A stretch of 7,407 nucleotides of DNA from JBHIER01 sp046760705 [NCBI: bacterium] (GCA_046760705.1 JBHIER010000158.1:1-7407), one strand, 5' to 3'; shown: positions 1 to 6,867, counted from the stretch's first letter. The notes: generated by a model from the sequence alone, not told the origin. Translations and numbers: made by a program.

Positions 1-1439
1 TGTTTGTGAAAGTACGATCCCGACAGCGTATAAAAGGCCTTGGAGCTGAGTGTGTGGGTCAGCTTCAGAATATTCACGTAACCCCGACGATGCCTCTCAA
101 CATCACCATCGGGGTTGTACTGATACATCCGGTCGTAGTCCCGATAGTCGACGCCGTCATAAATAAAGTTATAAGAGAGTTTAGCCTGAGGCGTTATCAT
201 GTAAATCAGCTTGGTCTGGTTATACATCTTCTCGCTCCAGTTCATCGGCACGTATTTATCGTCCCCCTTCCCATTCTTATGGATTTCACGCAGGCGCTGG
301 TAATAGACAGCGAACGTATCGGGATCGTCTGCGTACTCCGGGAGCCTCTGCTGCAGTTCGAAATACGTTATAAATGTATCCATGGTGGCGTTTGAACCCA
401 AAACGTATTGAAAGCCGCGCAAATCGTTCTCCTCATCGATTACGCGGCTCAAGGGGAGATATTCTGGGGCCACTTCCTCCAAATACTGAGTGGGAATGCC
501 CCAAATTGTGGCGGTCACACTGTTGGGATTGTACCGCCGTTGCCCGTACTGCCAGCCGTCGAAATGGATGACCCGTCCAGTAACGTAGAAGAAGAGTCTG
601 TCCTTGACGATGGCACCGCTCAGGCTGCCCTCGATATTCCGAATGGCTACCGGATCGACCCTGTCAACAGCGGTGAAGATGTGATCGTGATTGCTCACAT
701 AATCTCCCCCATAGCTTGTCACGGAGCCATGAAACTCGTTGCTGCCCTCTTTGGTGGCGATATTGACAATGCCGGACATGGCCTGACCGTACTCGGCATT
801 GAACGCTCCGCTCACCACCTGCAGCTCCTGGACCATGTCTTTATTGACCTCTACCACCGTGTTTCCGTCATAAACGTCGGTCACCGGAACTCCATCGATC
901 CAGTAGGCAATTTCAACTATTATGGAAGAGGGCAAGGACAAATTTTCCACCATTCCGGCCTGAAGCTGGAGGGCCTCGTTCACCTCTGTGATAGGTAGAG
1001 CCTCCATTTCCTCTGCCCCAACAACGGCCGTGAATGCGGTCAGATCTTTCACCACCATCTCCCGTTCGGCCGTAACCGTAATCTCCTCACCGATGGCTAC
1101 GACCCGAGATTTCAGTCGGAAGTCCACAGTGGTGGTCAGATCGATGGACACCCTCACATTCTCGACCCGTGTCACCTGATAGCCGATCATCGACGCTCTG
1201 AGACTATATGCACCTGGGGGGACATTCAAAATCACATAATATCCCTCCATATCGGAAGCCGCGCCCATGGCTGTCCCTTCGAGGATGATGTTGGTCAGGG
1301 GGAGTGGCTCGCCGCTTTTCTCATCAACGATTCTGCCGGCAATCTTTCCTGTGGTCCCGGCCAGGGCAAAGTCCGCAAAGACCGCCGCCCAAATCAGCGT
1401 GAGCACGGAAAGACACGAAAACGCCCTTTTTACCCTCAT
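1..1439 (-). CDS. TonB-dependent outer-membrane receptor, N-terminal 479 residues (3' end outside window)
   Basis: The reading frame is open from the ATG at 1439 to the window edge. Residues 1-27 look like a signal peptide (basic MRVKR, hydrophobic core, ALA before the likely cleavage site). Residues about 30-112 form a carboxypeptidase-regulatory-like beta-sandwich (GRIVDEKSGEPLP, DMEGYYVILNVPPGAYSL, MIGY). A plug domain follows at about 115-245 (WIDGVPVTD at 180-188, ELQVVSGAFNAEYGQAMSG at 205-223, NIATKEG at 226-232), then the start of the beta-barrel with aromatic strands. Family knowledge: such receptors import bulky ligands such as glycans or metal chelates using TonB energy. The substrate cannot be read here, but the LacI-type repressor in the same operon suggests a sugar-related ligand. 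The ATG overlaps the repressor stop by 4 nt and has a strong Shine-Dalgarno 5 nt upstream. Oddity: the RGGR-type motif usually just before the EIAYWIDG segment is absent. The family call is firm; substrate unknown. Confidence 0.93.
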   Translation of the reverse strand, partial: MRVKRAFSCLSVLTLIWAAVFADFALAGTTGKIAGRIVDEKSGEPLPLTNIILEGTAMGAASDMEGYYVILNVPPGAYSLRASMIGYQVTRVENVRVSIDLTTTVDFRLKSRVVAIGEEITVTAEREMVVKDLTAFTAVVGAEEMEALPITEVNEALQLQAGMVENLSLPSSIIVEIAYWIDGVPVTDVYDGNTVVEVNKDMVQELQVVSGAFNAEYGQAMSGIVNIATKEGSNEFHGSVTSYGGDYVSNHDHIFTAVDRVDPVAIRNIEGSLSGAIVKDRLFFYVTGRVIHFDGWQYGQRRYNPNSVTATIWGIPTQYLEEVAPEYLPLSRVIDEENDLRGFQYVLGSNATMDTFITYFELQQRLPEYADDPDTFAVYYQRLREIHKNGKGDDKYVPMNWSEKMYNQTKLIYMITPQAKLSYNFIYDGVDYRDYDRMYQYNPDGDVERHRRGYVNILKLTHTLSSKAFYTLSGSYFHK

Positions 1440-2497
1440 CCTTGCCCCTCCCGAAACTGTGTTTCCAGGTCTTCGCGACGGTTTCTCGAAGCGCCGCAGC
1501 TCTCTCTGACAATCAGGTCTGTGTAAAACACCTTCTTAAATCCGTTTGACCGCTCACCTGAGATGCGTTCAACCAGCCTGTCCACGGCCAGTTTACCCAT
1601 CTCAAACATCGGCTGCCTCATGGTGGTCAACCCGACATATTGGGCCAATTCGATATCATCGAACCCCACCATGGCCACATCCTCCGGAATGTTCAGTCCG
1701 TTCTCCCTGATGGCCTTCATAGCGCCAGCGGCTTGAATGTCACTGGAGACGAATACGGCCGTCGGCCGGCTTTCACCCAGGCGCAATAGTCGCTTCATCG
1801 CCTGATAGCCGGCCTCCTGATTGAAACCGTCCTCGCCGGTGACAAAATCGCTGATGACCAGATAGTCACCGTTGAAATCGATATTATGGTCTCGGAGCGC
1901 CCCTTTATATCCCTCCAGTCTGACTCGGGCCGGTGAGCTTTTCAGGTGGCCATCGATCATGCCGATCTTTGTGTGACCCAACCGGATGAGATGTTGAGTC
2001 GCCGTGTAAGCCCCTTCTCTGTTTTCAACCGTGATCGAATCCAAATCTGGGTGATAACTGTCTACGAGGACGATGGGAAGCCGGGAGCGAATGAATTTTT
2101 TCGCATCCCTGTCGGTGATCTCAAGGGAGATGAGGAGCACCCCATCCACCCTCCGTTCCTCAAGGGCTCTCTCTAAAAACGTCTCCTTTTTGTTGGTCTC
2201 ATCGACACTGTACAGGATCAGATCGTATTGGTGTCTGGAGATTTCCTGCTGAACGCCCCTCAGCAGTTCCACAAAAAAATAGCCCGTAAAAAAGGGAACA
2301 ATGATTCCAATGGTGTTCGTCTTTCTACGGGCTAAACCGCGGGCTGATGCGTGAGGACGGTACTCCAGTTCTCTGGCAACAGCCAGTATTTTCTCCTTCG
2401 TCTCTGGAGAAATCGATCCGCTGTCGTTTACGGCTCTCGATACGGTTCCGATACCAACACCGGCTTTCCTGGCCACATCGTAGATAGTGACTGACAT
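1436..2497 (-). CDS. LacI/GalR-family transcriptional repressor
   Basis: A 353-residue protein, normal length for the family. Residues 3-24 are the LacI HTH (VTIYDVARKAGV, TVSRAVN). Residues 47-58 hold the hinge helix (RPHASARGLARR), with L55 in place of the leucine that inserts into the operator minor groove. From about 62 onwards lies the periplasmic-binding-protein-like effector domain (TIGIIVPFF, DGVLLIS, HTKIGMIDG, AVFVSSDIQAAGAMKAI, VAMVGFDDIELAQY). The start at 2497 is chosen because GGGAGGG lies 6 nt upstream and because the frame's more distal start at 2623 lies upstream of the promoter. The recognition helix reads V-G-I-G-T-V-S-R, with Ile and Gly where LacI has the base-reading Tyr and Gln. 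It sits behind its own probable operator and overlaps the TonB receptor gene by 4 nt, so it probably represses itself and the receptor until a sugar-like effector binds. Effector unknown. Confidence 0.93.
   Translation of the reverse strand: MSVTIYDVARKAGVGIGTVSRAVNDSGSISPETKEKILAVARELEYRPHASARGLARRKTNTIGIIVPFFTGYFFVELLRGVQQEISRHQYDLILYSVDETNKKETFLERALEERRVDGVLLISLEITDRDAKKFIRSRLPIVLVDSYHPDLDSITVENREGAYTATQHLIRLGHTKIGMIDGHLKSSPARVRLEGYKGALRDHNIDFNGDYLVISDFVTGEDGFNQEAGYQAMKRLLRLGESRPTAVFVSSDIQAAGAMKAIRENGLNIPEDVAMVGFDDIELAQYVGLTTMRQPMFEMGKLAVDRLVERISGERSNGFKKVFYTDLIVRESCGASRNRREDLETQFREGQG
1445..1452 (-). promoter_or_regulatory. Strong ribosome binding site inside the repressor gene, for the TonB receptor
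   Basis: On the minus strand GGGAGGGG lies 5 nt before the receptor ATG at 1439, within the last codons of the LacI-family gene. With the ATGA stop/start overlap (1436-1439), this fixes the receptor start and points to translational coupling of the two genes. Confidence 0.75.
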
Positions 2498-2512
2498 CAC
2501 AATCCCTCCCAT

Positions 2513-2532
2513 TTGTGGAAGCGCTTCCACAA
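2513..2532. promoter_or_regulatory. Perfect 20-bp palindromic LacI-family operator
   Basis: TTGTGGAAGCGCTTCCACAA is an exact inverted repeat with a central CG, the layout typical of LacI/GalR-family operators (hinge helices insert at the central CpG). It abuts the -10 element and covers the predicted transcription start, so bound repressor would block RNA polymerase. Assignment to the adjacent repressor rests on position and pattern. Confidence 0.9.
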
Positions 2533-2560
2533 TTATATAAAAAAATGTCTGCCTTGTCAA
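2532..2560 (-). promoter_or_regulatory. Consensus sigma-70 promoter of the repressor-receptor operon
   Basis: On the minus strand TTGACA (2560-2555), a 17-bp spacer with a T-run, then TATAAT (2537-2532). Both hexamers match the housekeeping consensus exactly with optimal spacing. The expected start is near 2525, inside the operator, giving a leader of about 28 nt. A promoter this strong with an overlapping operator implies a switch controlled mainly by repression. Confidence 0.92.
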
Positions 2561-2871
2561 GCACTTTTTGAAAATTGTACTGTTCTTTGATCGCAAATTA
2601 TGCGCCGCACAGTCACCCCGCAAAGCTTCGCCACGGGGCGGGCAGAGACACAGATAATTACATGGGGGGAGGATGAACGGGGTATCCCCTGGATCATCCG
2701 ATCAAGTCGCGGGATGCAATCCAGAGGAGGAACCGCTGGGCGGAATGGAAATTCCCGTGCTGATGACAACCCCGAGCGGCAATCTATCCAAGGCCGCGTT
2801 CCATGGGGCAAATTGCTCAATCACCTCTCAGGTCGGGGCTCGCCCAAAGGAGCGATGGCAGCGCCTTCTTC
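2561..2871. other. GC-rich intergenic stretch with short hairpins, no supported gene
   Basis: This lies between the dapA stop and the repressor promoter. Short reading frames exist on both strands, but none has a convincing start signal and recognisable family features. Short inverted repeats are visible: CCCCG/CGGGG arms at 2616-2638, GGGGTATCCCC at 2679-2689, CCGCTGGGCGG at 2733-2743 and GGGCTCGCCC at 2836-2845. None is followed by a T-run, so none qualifies as an intrinsic terminator. It could be a structured leader, an unrecognised small RNA, or decayed coding sequence; I cannot decide. Confidence 0.5.
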
Positions 2872-3756
2872 TTAGGAGGTCCCTTCCAAAAGGCCGTATT
2901 CTTCTAAGACTGATTTGAGCTTCGCTCTATTTTCAGCAAGCATGCGAACCAGAGGCAGTCGCACATCGCCCACATCCCAGCCCAGCATATTCATCGCCTC
3001 CTTGACCGGCATGGGGTTGGTCTCGATGAACATGGCCTCACACAGCGGGAACAATTTGTGGTGCCATCTCATTGCCTCTCGAATGTCACCCTGTTCGAAG
3101 GCGGTGATCATGGCCTTCATATCCCTGGGCACAATGTTGCCCACCACCGAAACGACGCCCTCCCCACCCACGGCCATGGCCGGCAGGGTCAGCCCGTCAT
3201 CGCCTGAGAGCATGGTGATCTTGTCGCCGCAGGTGAGGACGACGTCGCTCATCTGGGTCAGGCTGCCGCTGGCCTCCTTGACGGCCACAATGTTGTCGTG
3301 ATCGGCCAGAGCGCCCAAGGTCTTGGGCAAAAGGTTCACCCCGGTCCGGCCGGGCACATTGTAGATCATCAGCGGGATGTCTGTCGAATCGGCGATCTTC
3401 AGAAAGTGGGCGGACAGCCCCTCCTGGGTCGGTTTGTTGTAATAGGGCGTAATCGTCATAGCTCCGTCCGCCCCCAGATCTTTAACCCTCTTCACGTTCT
3501 CAATAGACTTGCTCGTGGAAAAGGTCCCGGCATTGGCCACCACCTTCAGTTTTCCCTTGGCCTCCTCGACCACAACCTCCACAATCCGAAAATGCTCCTC
3601 CCAGGTGAAGGTGGGATTCTCGCCGGTGGTGCCGCAGGGCACCAGACCATCGGTGCCGTTTTCCAGGTGAAACCGGACCAGCTCGCGCAGCTTCTCTTCG
3701 TTCACCTTTCCTTCTTTGAAAGGTGTGACCATGGCCACATACAGTCCCCTAAACAT
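2872..3756 (-). CDS. dapA: 4-hydroxy-tetrahydrodipicolinate synthase
   Basis: A 294-residue TIM-barrel protein, close to the 292 residues of the E. coli enzyme. It condenses pyruvate with aspartate semialdehyde in the cytoplasm, the committed step to diaminopimelate and lysine. All key residues are present: CGTTGE with T43/T44, Y106 in PYYNKP, Y132 and R137 in YNVPGRTG, and the Schiff-base lysine K160 in VKEASG; each is one position before its E. coli equivalent. The start at 3756 is preceded by AAGGAGG and gives the family-standard MFRGLYVAMVTPF N-terminus; a GTG at 3777 would add seven non-family residues. Residues lining the E. coli lysine site mostly differ (N80 and E84 are F79 and K83 here, H53 is W52, H56 is kept as H55), so lysine inhibition may be weak. 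It has its own promoter and does not overlap its neighbours. DapA-family relatives such as N-acetylneuraminate lyase are less likely given the full DapA motif set. Confidence 0.93.
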   Translation of the reverse strand: MFRGLYVAMVTPFKEGKVNEEKLRELVRFHLENGTDGLVPCGTTGENPTFTWEEHFRIVEVVVEEAKGKLKVVANAGTFSTSKSIENVKRVKDLGADGAMTITPYYNKPTQEGLSAHFLKIADSTDIPLMIYNVPGRTGVNLLPKTLGALADHDNIVAVKEASGSLTQMSDVVLTCGDKITMLSGDDGLTLPAMAVGGEGVVSVVGNIVPRDMKAMITAFEQGDIREAMRWHHKLFPLCEAMFIETNPMPVKEAMNMLGWDVGDVRLPLVRMLAENRAKLKSVLEEYGLLEGTS

Positions 3757-3835
3757 CTTCCCTCCTTTTGAGAGCACGGACTATAAGAACTCCTCTCCGA
3801 ATCTGATAAATACGGTCTGCCGAAACAGCCAGCTC

Positions 3836-3863
3836 ATAATATAACGTTTTTTGCAAAAGTCAA
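3836..3863 (-). promoter_or_regulatory. Sigma-70-like promoter of dapA
   Basis: On the minus strand TTGACT (3863-3858), a 16-bp spacer, and TATTAT (3841-3836), each one mismatch from consensus. The expected start is near 3829, giving a leader of about 70 nt before the dapA ATG. That leader is too short for a lysine riboswitch and I see no such elements. The promoter makes dapA at least partly independent of the upstream activator gene. Confidence 0.72.
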
Positions 3864-3938
3864 GTCCTTTTTATGGAGAACTACGCCGCCGCGGTCAAAA
3901 GACTGGTCCGGTTTTGGTTCCATCTCTTTGAGGGAGAT

Positions 3939-5900
3939 TCATTCTTCCCTCGGAACGTTGATATCCAGATCCTTCAGTTTGCGCCACAGAGTGGTCCGAC
4001 CGATGCCCATCTGCTCGGCGGCGCGACCCAGGTTCCACGAATGTTCCTCCAAGGACTTGAGAATGTATTCTCGCTCGCTCTCCTGAACCGCTTCTTTGAG
4101 GGTTCCTCTGCTCTTCTTGGCAGAGGGTGCGGTTGAACAGGACGCCTGCTGGATATTGATAGGGAGATCGGTGGGGGTGATGGAAGAACCGATGGTCAGG
4201 GCCACGGCCCGCTCCATGGCGTTTTCCAGCTCCCGAACGTTGCCCGGCCATGGGTAAGCCATCAAAAGCTCCCGCGCCTGTTGAGATATATCGGTGACCA
4301 CTTTACCCATTTTCTGACTAAATCTCTGGACAAAATGGGAGGCCAGAGAAAGAATATCATCCCCCCTTTCCCTCAACGGAGCCAGAGTGATCTGAATCAC
4401 ATTGAGCCGATAGTAGAGATCCTGTCGGAACTTCCTCTCCCTTATCAGCTCCAGAAGGTTGCGATTAGTGGCGGCGATCAGGCGGACATCGATTCTGATC
4501 GACCGATTGCCGCCCACGCGGCGGATTTCATGCTCCTGGAGCACCCGGAGCAGTTTGATCTGCATAGCCGGGGACATATCCCCGATCTCGTCGAGAAATA
4601 TGGTCCCACGATTGGCCTCTTCAAAGAGGCCCTTTTTATCGGCCACAGCACCAGTAAAAGCCCCTCGGACGTGTCCGAAGAGCTCGCTCTCTAAAAGCGT
4701 CTCGGGTAAAGCCCCGGTGTTAACGGCAATAAAGGGCTGATCGGCCCGATGGCTTTGCTCATGAATGGCCCGAGCCACCAGCTCTTTTCCTGTGCCGCTC
4801 TCACCGTCGATCAGCACGCTGATATCGGTGGGGGCGATGCGGTGAACGATCTCCAGCACCTTTTGCATCTGATGACTCTTGGCCAAAATATTGCCGAACC
4901 AAAATCGGCCTTTGGAATACGTCCACCCGAGAAAAGCCCGGGCTCTCTCATCGATAGCCCTCTCTGCCCGCCGGACCTCCTGAGAACGCCGCTCAAGATT
5001 GAATCTCACTATTGAGTCCAGATGGTGGTACGCATAAAAAAAGAGGTTGTATATGTTGTCCACCTTCGGATCCACGGAGGGCTTGGCCCCGCAGTCAAAA
5101 ACGATCAGGGGCCTGTTGCCCCGGCGTCTCATGATCTTCTTCAGTTGTCTGACGCCCACAGAGAGGGTGGTATCTCGAGCGGCCACAGCCAAAATATCGA
5201 CATCGTTCAGAAAGTTCAACGAACTGTCCCAGGGAAGTGGCTCCGCAGAATAGGCTGAGGTGATCCGAAGGGCCTTTTCAAAGTCTGGGTGAGTAAAACA
5301 GAGCCGACTTATACCACCGGCAATGAGGGTCCGGGCGATCGATTTGCCGATCTCATCATCACCGGCGATGACGGCCACATGGCTTTTCAAATCGGTCAAG
5401 ATCTTCTGTATCACCTCTACGACCGCCTCCTCGATGCAGACAGCCCCCTGGCTGATGCTGGTGCTCTGACGAAGATGGACCGCAAAATCTACACCCTCCT
5501 GGAAGAGCCTGTTGAGCACAGGGCCGGTGTATTCGTTTTGGAGGCAGAAGGTGAAGCCGTCCTTCATCTCCTCGAGGACGTGCGCATCGCCTATCTTCTG
5601 TTCCAAGAGCCCGGCCGCCAGTCGGAAGAAATGATCCACCGCCTTCAACTGAACGAGAGTCGAGAAAGGTCGCCCCGACAAGGTCAGTGCCTGTTTCAGA
5701 AAATTTTGGAGAGCTGCCTCACCCTGGACCTCATCTTCAACCCAGGCATACACCTCAAAACGGGTGGAGGTGTTCAGCACAAAGCCCTCCAGGATCTGAC
5801 CCGAAGAGAGGAGCCCTCCGAAATTGCGCAGAATGCGCGACACATCCAATTTCAAACCGTCAAGCTTCGACCTTTTCAGTTCAATCACAATAAGAGACAT
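3939..5900 (-). CDS. Glutamyl-tRNA reductase-like domain fused to sigma-54 activator (AAA+ and Fis HTH)
   Basis: A 653-residue chimera. Residues 1 to about 326 follow glutamyl-tRNA reductase: catalytic-domain segments FVLNTSTRFEVYA (40-52) and AVDHFFRLAAGL (87-98), PVLNRLFQEG, a Rossmann-like part (about 170-285), RPLIVFDCGAKPSVDPKV, and the spinal helix to FLGW. E. coli Cys50 is Ser45 here, the NHKTA motif is lost and the GxGxxG loop is degenerate, so reductase activity is unlikely. His90 and Arg47 are kept. From about 335 a full sigma-54 activator follows: Walker A GESGTGKE (366-373), GAFTGA (413-418), Walker B TIFLDEIGD (433-441), ATN sensor (477-479), FRQDLYYRLN (491-500), WPGNVREL (551-558) and a Fis-type HTH (about 610-647). 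There is no response-regulator receiver, PAS or GAF domain, so the GluTR-like part is the likely sensor. The gene starts 14 nt after the ccsA/hemX-like stop with a purine-rich GAGAGAGA upstream, so the two are probably co-transcribed. Domain calls are firm; ligand and targets are inferred. Confidence 0.95.
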   Translation of the reverse strand: MSLIVIELKRSKLDGLKLDVSRILRNFGGLLSSGQILEGFVLNTSTRFEVYAWVEDEVQGEAALQNFLKQALTLSGRPFSTLVQLKAVDHFFRLAAGLLEQKIGDAHVLEEMKDGFTFCLQNEYTGPVLNRLFQEGVDFAVHLRQSTSISQGAVCIEEAVVEVIQKILTDLKSHVAVIAGDDEIGKSIARTLIAGGISRLCFTHPDFEKALRITSAYSAEPLPWDSSLNFLNDVDILAVAARDTTLSVGVRQLKKIMRRRGNRPLIVFDCGAKPSVDPKVDNIYNLFFYAYHHLDSIVRFNLERRSQEVRRAERAIDERARAFLGWTYSKGRFWFGNILAKSHQMQKVLEIVHRIAPTDISVLIDGESGTGKELVARAIHEQSHRADQPFIAVNTGALPETLLESELFGHVRGAFTGAVADKKGLFEEANRGTIFLDEIGDMSPAMQIKLLRVLQEHEIRRVGGNRSIRIDVRLIAATNRNLLELIRERKFRQDLYYRLNVIQITLAPLRERGDDILSLASHFVQRFSQKMGKVVTDISQQARELLMAYPWPGNVRELENAMERAVALTIGSSITPTDLPINIQQASCSTAPSAKKSRGTLKEAVQESEREYILKSLEEHSWNLGRAAEQMGIGRTTLWRKLKDLDINVPREE

Positions 5901-5914
5901 TCTCTCTCTGCGGC

Positions 5915-6736
5915 TTAGAACGTGTGGAGGTTAGTAAAAAAATGACTCAAAATGAGGAAGTTGAAAAGGACCCACAAAAATCCTACAACGGATATATAGG
6001 CGGAGCGCTGGCCCCGCCAACCGGCAACCCAGCGAGTGAGGAGGAAGAGGGTATAGATGAGCCAAGCCACAAACACCGATGACAGCTTCGGATCCCACTT
6101 CCAGAAGAAACCCCACGCTTTGGAAGCCATGATGACACCCGTAATCCCACCGACGGTGATCACCAAAAAGCCAAGGAGAATAGCCTGAGCGCTCAGCCGA
6201 TCGAGAAACTCCAGCGACGGCATGCGAGCGTAAAAGAGCCCCAAATGCCGAGCCTGTATCTCGTGGGAGAGAAGTATGTACATGATGCTGACAATAAACG
6301 AGATGGCGAAGCCTGAGTAGGCCAAAAGCATCAACAGAACGTGCAACTCAAAAAATATCCCGGTGAGGACGTGAGAGAGTGGCTTGTTGACATCGATGAA
6401 AACCCCGGAGAGAGTCTGTAAGATGAGTATGATCGGCAGGATGAAAGCCCCCAAAGACCTTTCCTTCAACCGGGTTTCCAAAAAAAGATAGACCAAACCA
6501 AAGAGCCACATACAGGCCGAAAGCGCCTCCCAAGGGCTCGCCAAAGGGAGACGGCCCAGATTGAAGGCCAAAAAAAACAGCAGAACTGTATGAACGGAAA
6601 GACTCCCTCCAAGGGATCTCGCCCCCCAGCGACCCCAAAGGGGATCTTTGGTGTAAAAGAAACGTATGTAGCAGATACAACTTGCCAGATACCCAAAGGA
6701 GACTACAATTCGCAAAAAGATCAGACCCTCTGCCAT
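5915..6736 (-). CDS. CcsA/HemX-family cytochrome c assembly membrane protein
   Basis: A 273-residue, very hydrophobic protein with about eight membrane segments (roughly 5-25, 45-60, 70-88, 97-114, 130-157, 183-203, 219-236, 244-266). It has the tryptophan-rich WWD-like signature AWGFFWKWDPK (207-217), SPWEALS (67-73) and candidate haem-ligand histidines H49, H132 (FELHVLL) and H271 (NLHTF at the C-terminus). Family knowledge: CcsA/ResC proteins handle haem for cytochrome c maturation, and HemX proteins are close relatives in haem operons, often next to hemA. The length matches the short HemX/CcsA class rather than long CcsA, so either role is possible. The start at 6736 has GGGGAGG 7 nt upstream; a more distal TTG at 6862 in the same frame has no such signal. 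It is followed 14 nt later by the GluTR-like activator gene, and a precorrin-2 dehydrogenase gene runs divergently. Confidence 0.9.
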   Translation of the reverse strand: MAEGLIFLRIVVSFGYLASCICYIRFFYTKDPLWGRWGARSLGGSLSVHTVLLFFLAFNLGRLPLASPWEALSACMWLFGLVYLFLETRLKERSLGAFILPIILILQTLSGVFIDVNKPLSHVLTGIFFELHVLLMLLAYSGFAISFIVSIMYILLSHEIQARHLGLFYARMPSLEFLDRLSAQAILLGFLVITVGGITGVIMASKAWGFFWKWDPKLSSVFVAWLIYTLFLLTRWVAGWRGQRSAYISVVGFLWVLFNFLILSHFFTNLHTF

Positions 6737-6765
6737 AAGAAAACCTCCCCTAAGATTGAACAGAC

Positions 6766-6793
6766 AATATATGAAAATGATCAGAGAAAACAA
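6766..6793 (-). promoter_or_regulatory. Possible sigma-70 promoter of the ccsA/hemX-like gene
   Basis: On the minus strand TTGTTT (6793-6788), 16 bp, TATATT (6771-6766). The -35 match is poor. It lies 30 bp upstream of the start codon, so the leader would be short (about 20-25 nt) but would include the GGGGAGG ribosome site. I find no -24/-12 match for this gene. Confidence 0.3.
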
Positions 6794-6827
6794 GCCAAAT
6801 TTGATCAGGGGCCTCTCATCGTCCGTT

Positions 6828-6861
6828 CCGTTTGTGAAACACCCGTTTACTAAATGAAACA
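6828..6861. repeat. Two copies of a CCGTTT...TGAAACA repeat, candidate enhancer site
   Basis: CCGTTT-G-TGAAACA (6828-6841) is followed by CCGTTT-ACTAAA-TGAAACA (6843-6861). Each copy contains GTTT/AAAC inverted arms; the spacers differ by 5 bp, and the TGAAACA parts are 20 bp apart, about two helical turns. The pair is roughly 125-160 bp upstream of the expected sigma-54 start, a usual distance for activator sites. Binding by the neighbouring activator is inferred. It also lies upstream of the ccsA/hemX-like gene. Confidence 0.4.
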
Positions 6862-6867
6862 ATCATA

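Noticed and set aside
408-998. Plus-strand 196-codon open frame opposite the TonB receptor
   Set aside because: It is antisense to a clearly recognised receptor domain and shows no family features of its own.
2498-2623. Upstream extension of the LacI-family frame to a start at 2623
   Set aside because: The extension covers the promoter and operator and adds 42 residues unlike the family; the ATG at 2497 has a good ribosome site and gives the canonical N-terminus.
2616-2638. CCCCG/CGGGG hairpin as a terminator after dapA
   Set aside because: It is a 5-bp stem with a 13-nt loop, has no T-tract, and lies over 230 bp from the dapA stop.
2673-2918. Plus-strand 81-codon frame starting just after GGGGGGAGG
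   Set aside because: The purine run abuts the ATG with no spacing, the frame runs antisense into the end of dapA, and the product has no recognisable features.
3849-3865. TTTTGCA preceded by GG near the dapA promoter, resembling a sigma-54 element
   Set aside because: The GG-to-GC spacing is 11 instead of 10 bp and the -24 half is otherwise poor; the overlapping TTGACT/TATTAT pair explains the region better.
3930-3951. Hairpin GAGGGA-N10-TCCCTC over the stop codon of the activator gene
   Set aside because: No T-run follows on either strand, so it is not a convincing intrinsic terminator.
5289-5918. Plus-strand 209-codon open frame opposite the GluTR-like domain
   Set aside because: It is antisense to the GluTR-homologous coding region, with no motif or start signal of its own.
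6737-6862. Upstream extension of the ccsA/hemX-like frame to a TTG at 6862, including a hydrophobic stretch
   Set aside because: There is no ribosome site there, while ATG 6736 has GGGGAGG at ideal spacing. The hydrophobic run is probably chance from T-rich DNA, though an extra membrane helix is not fully excluded.
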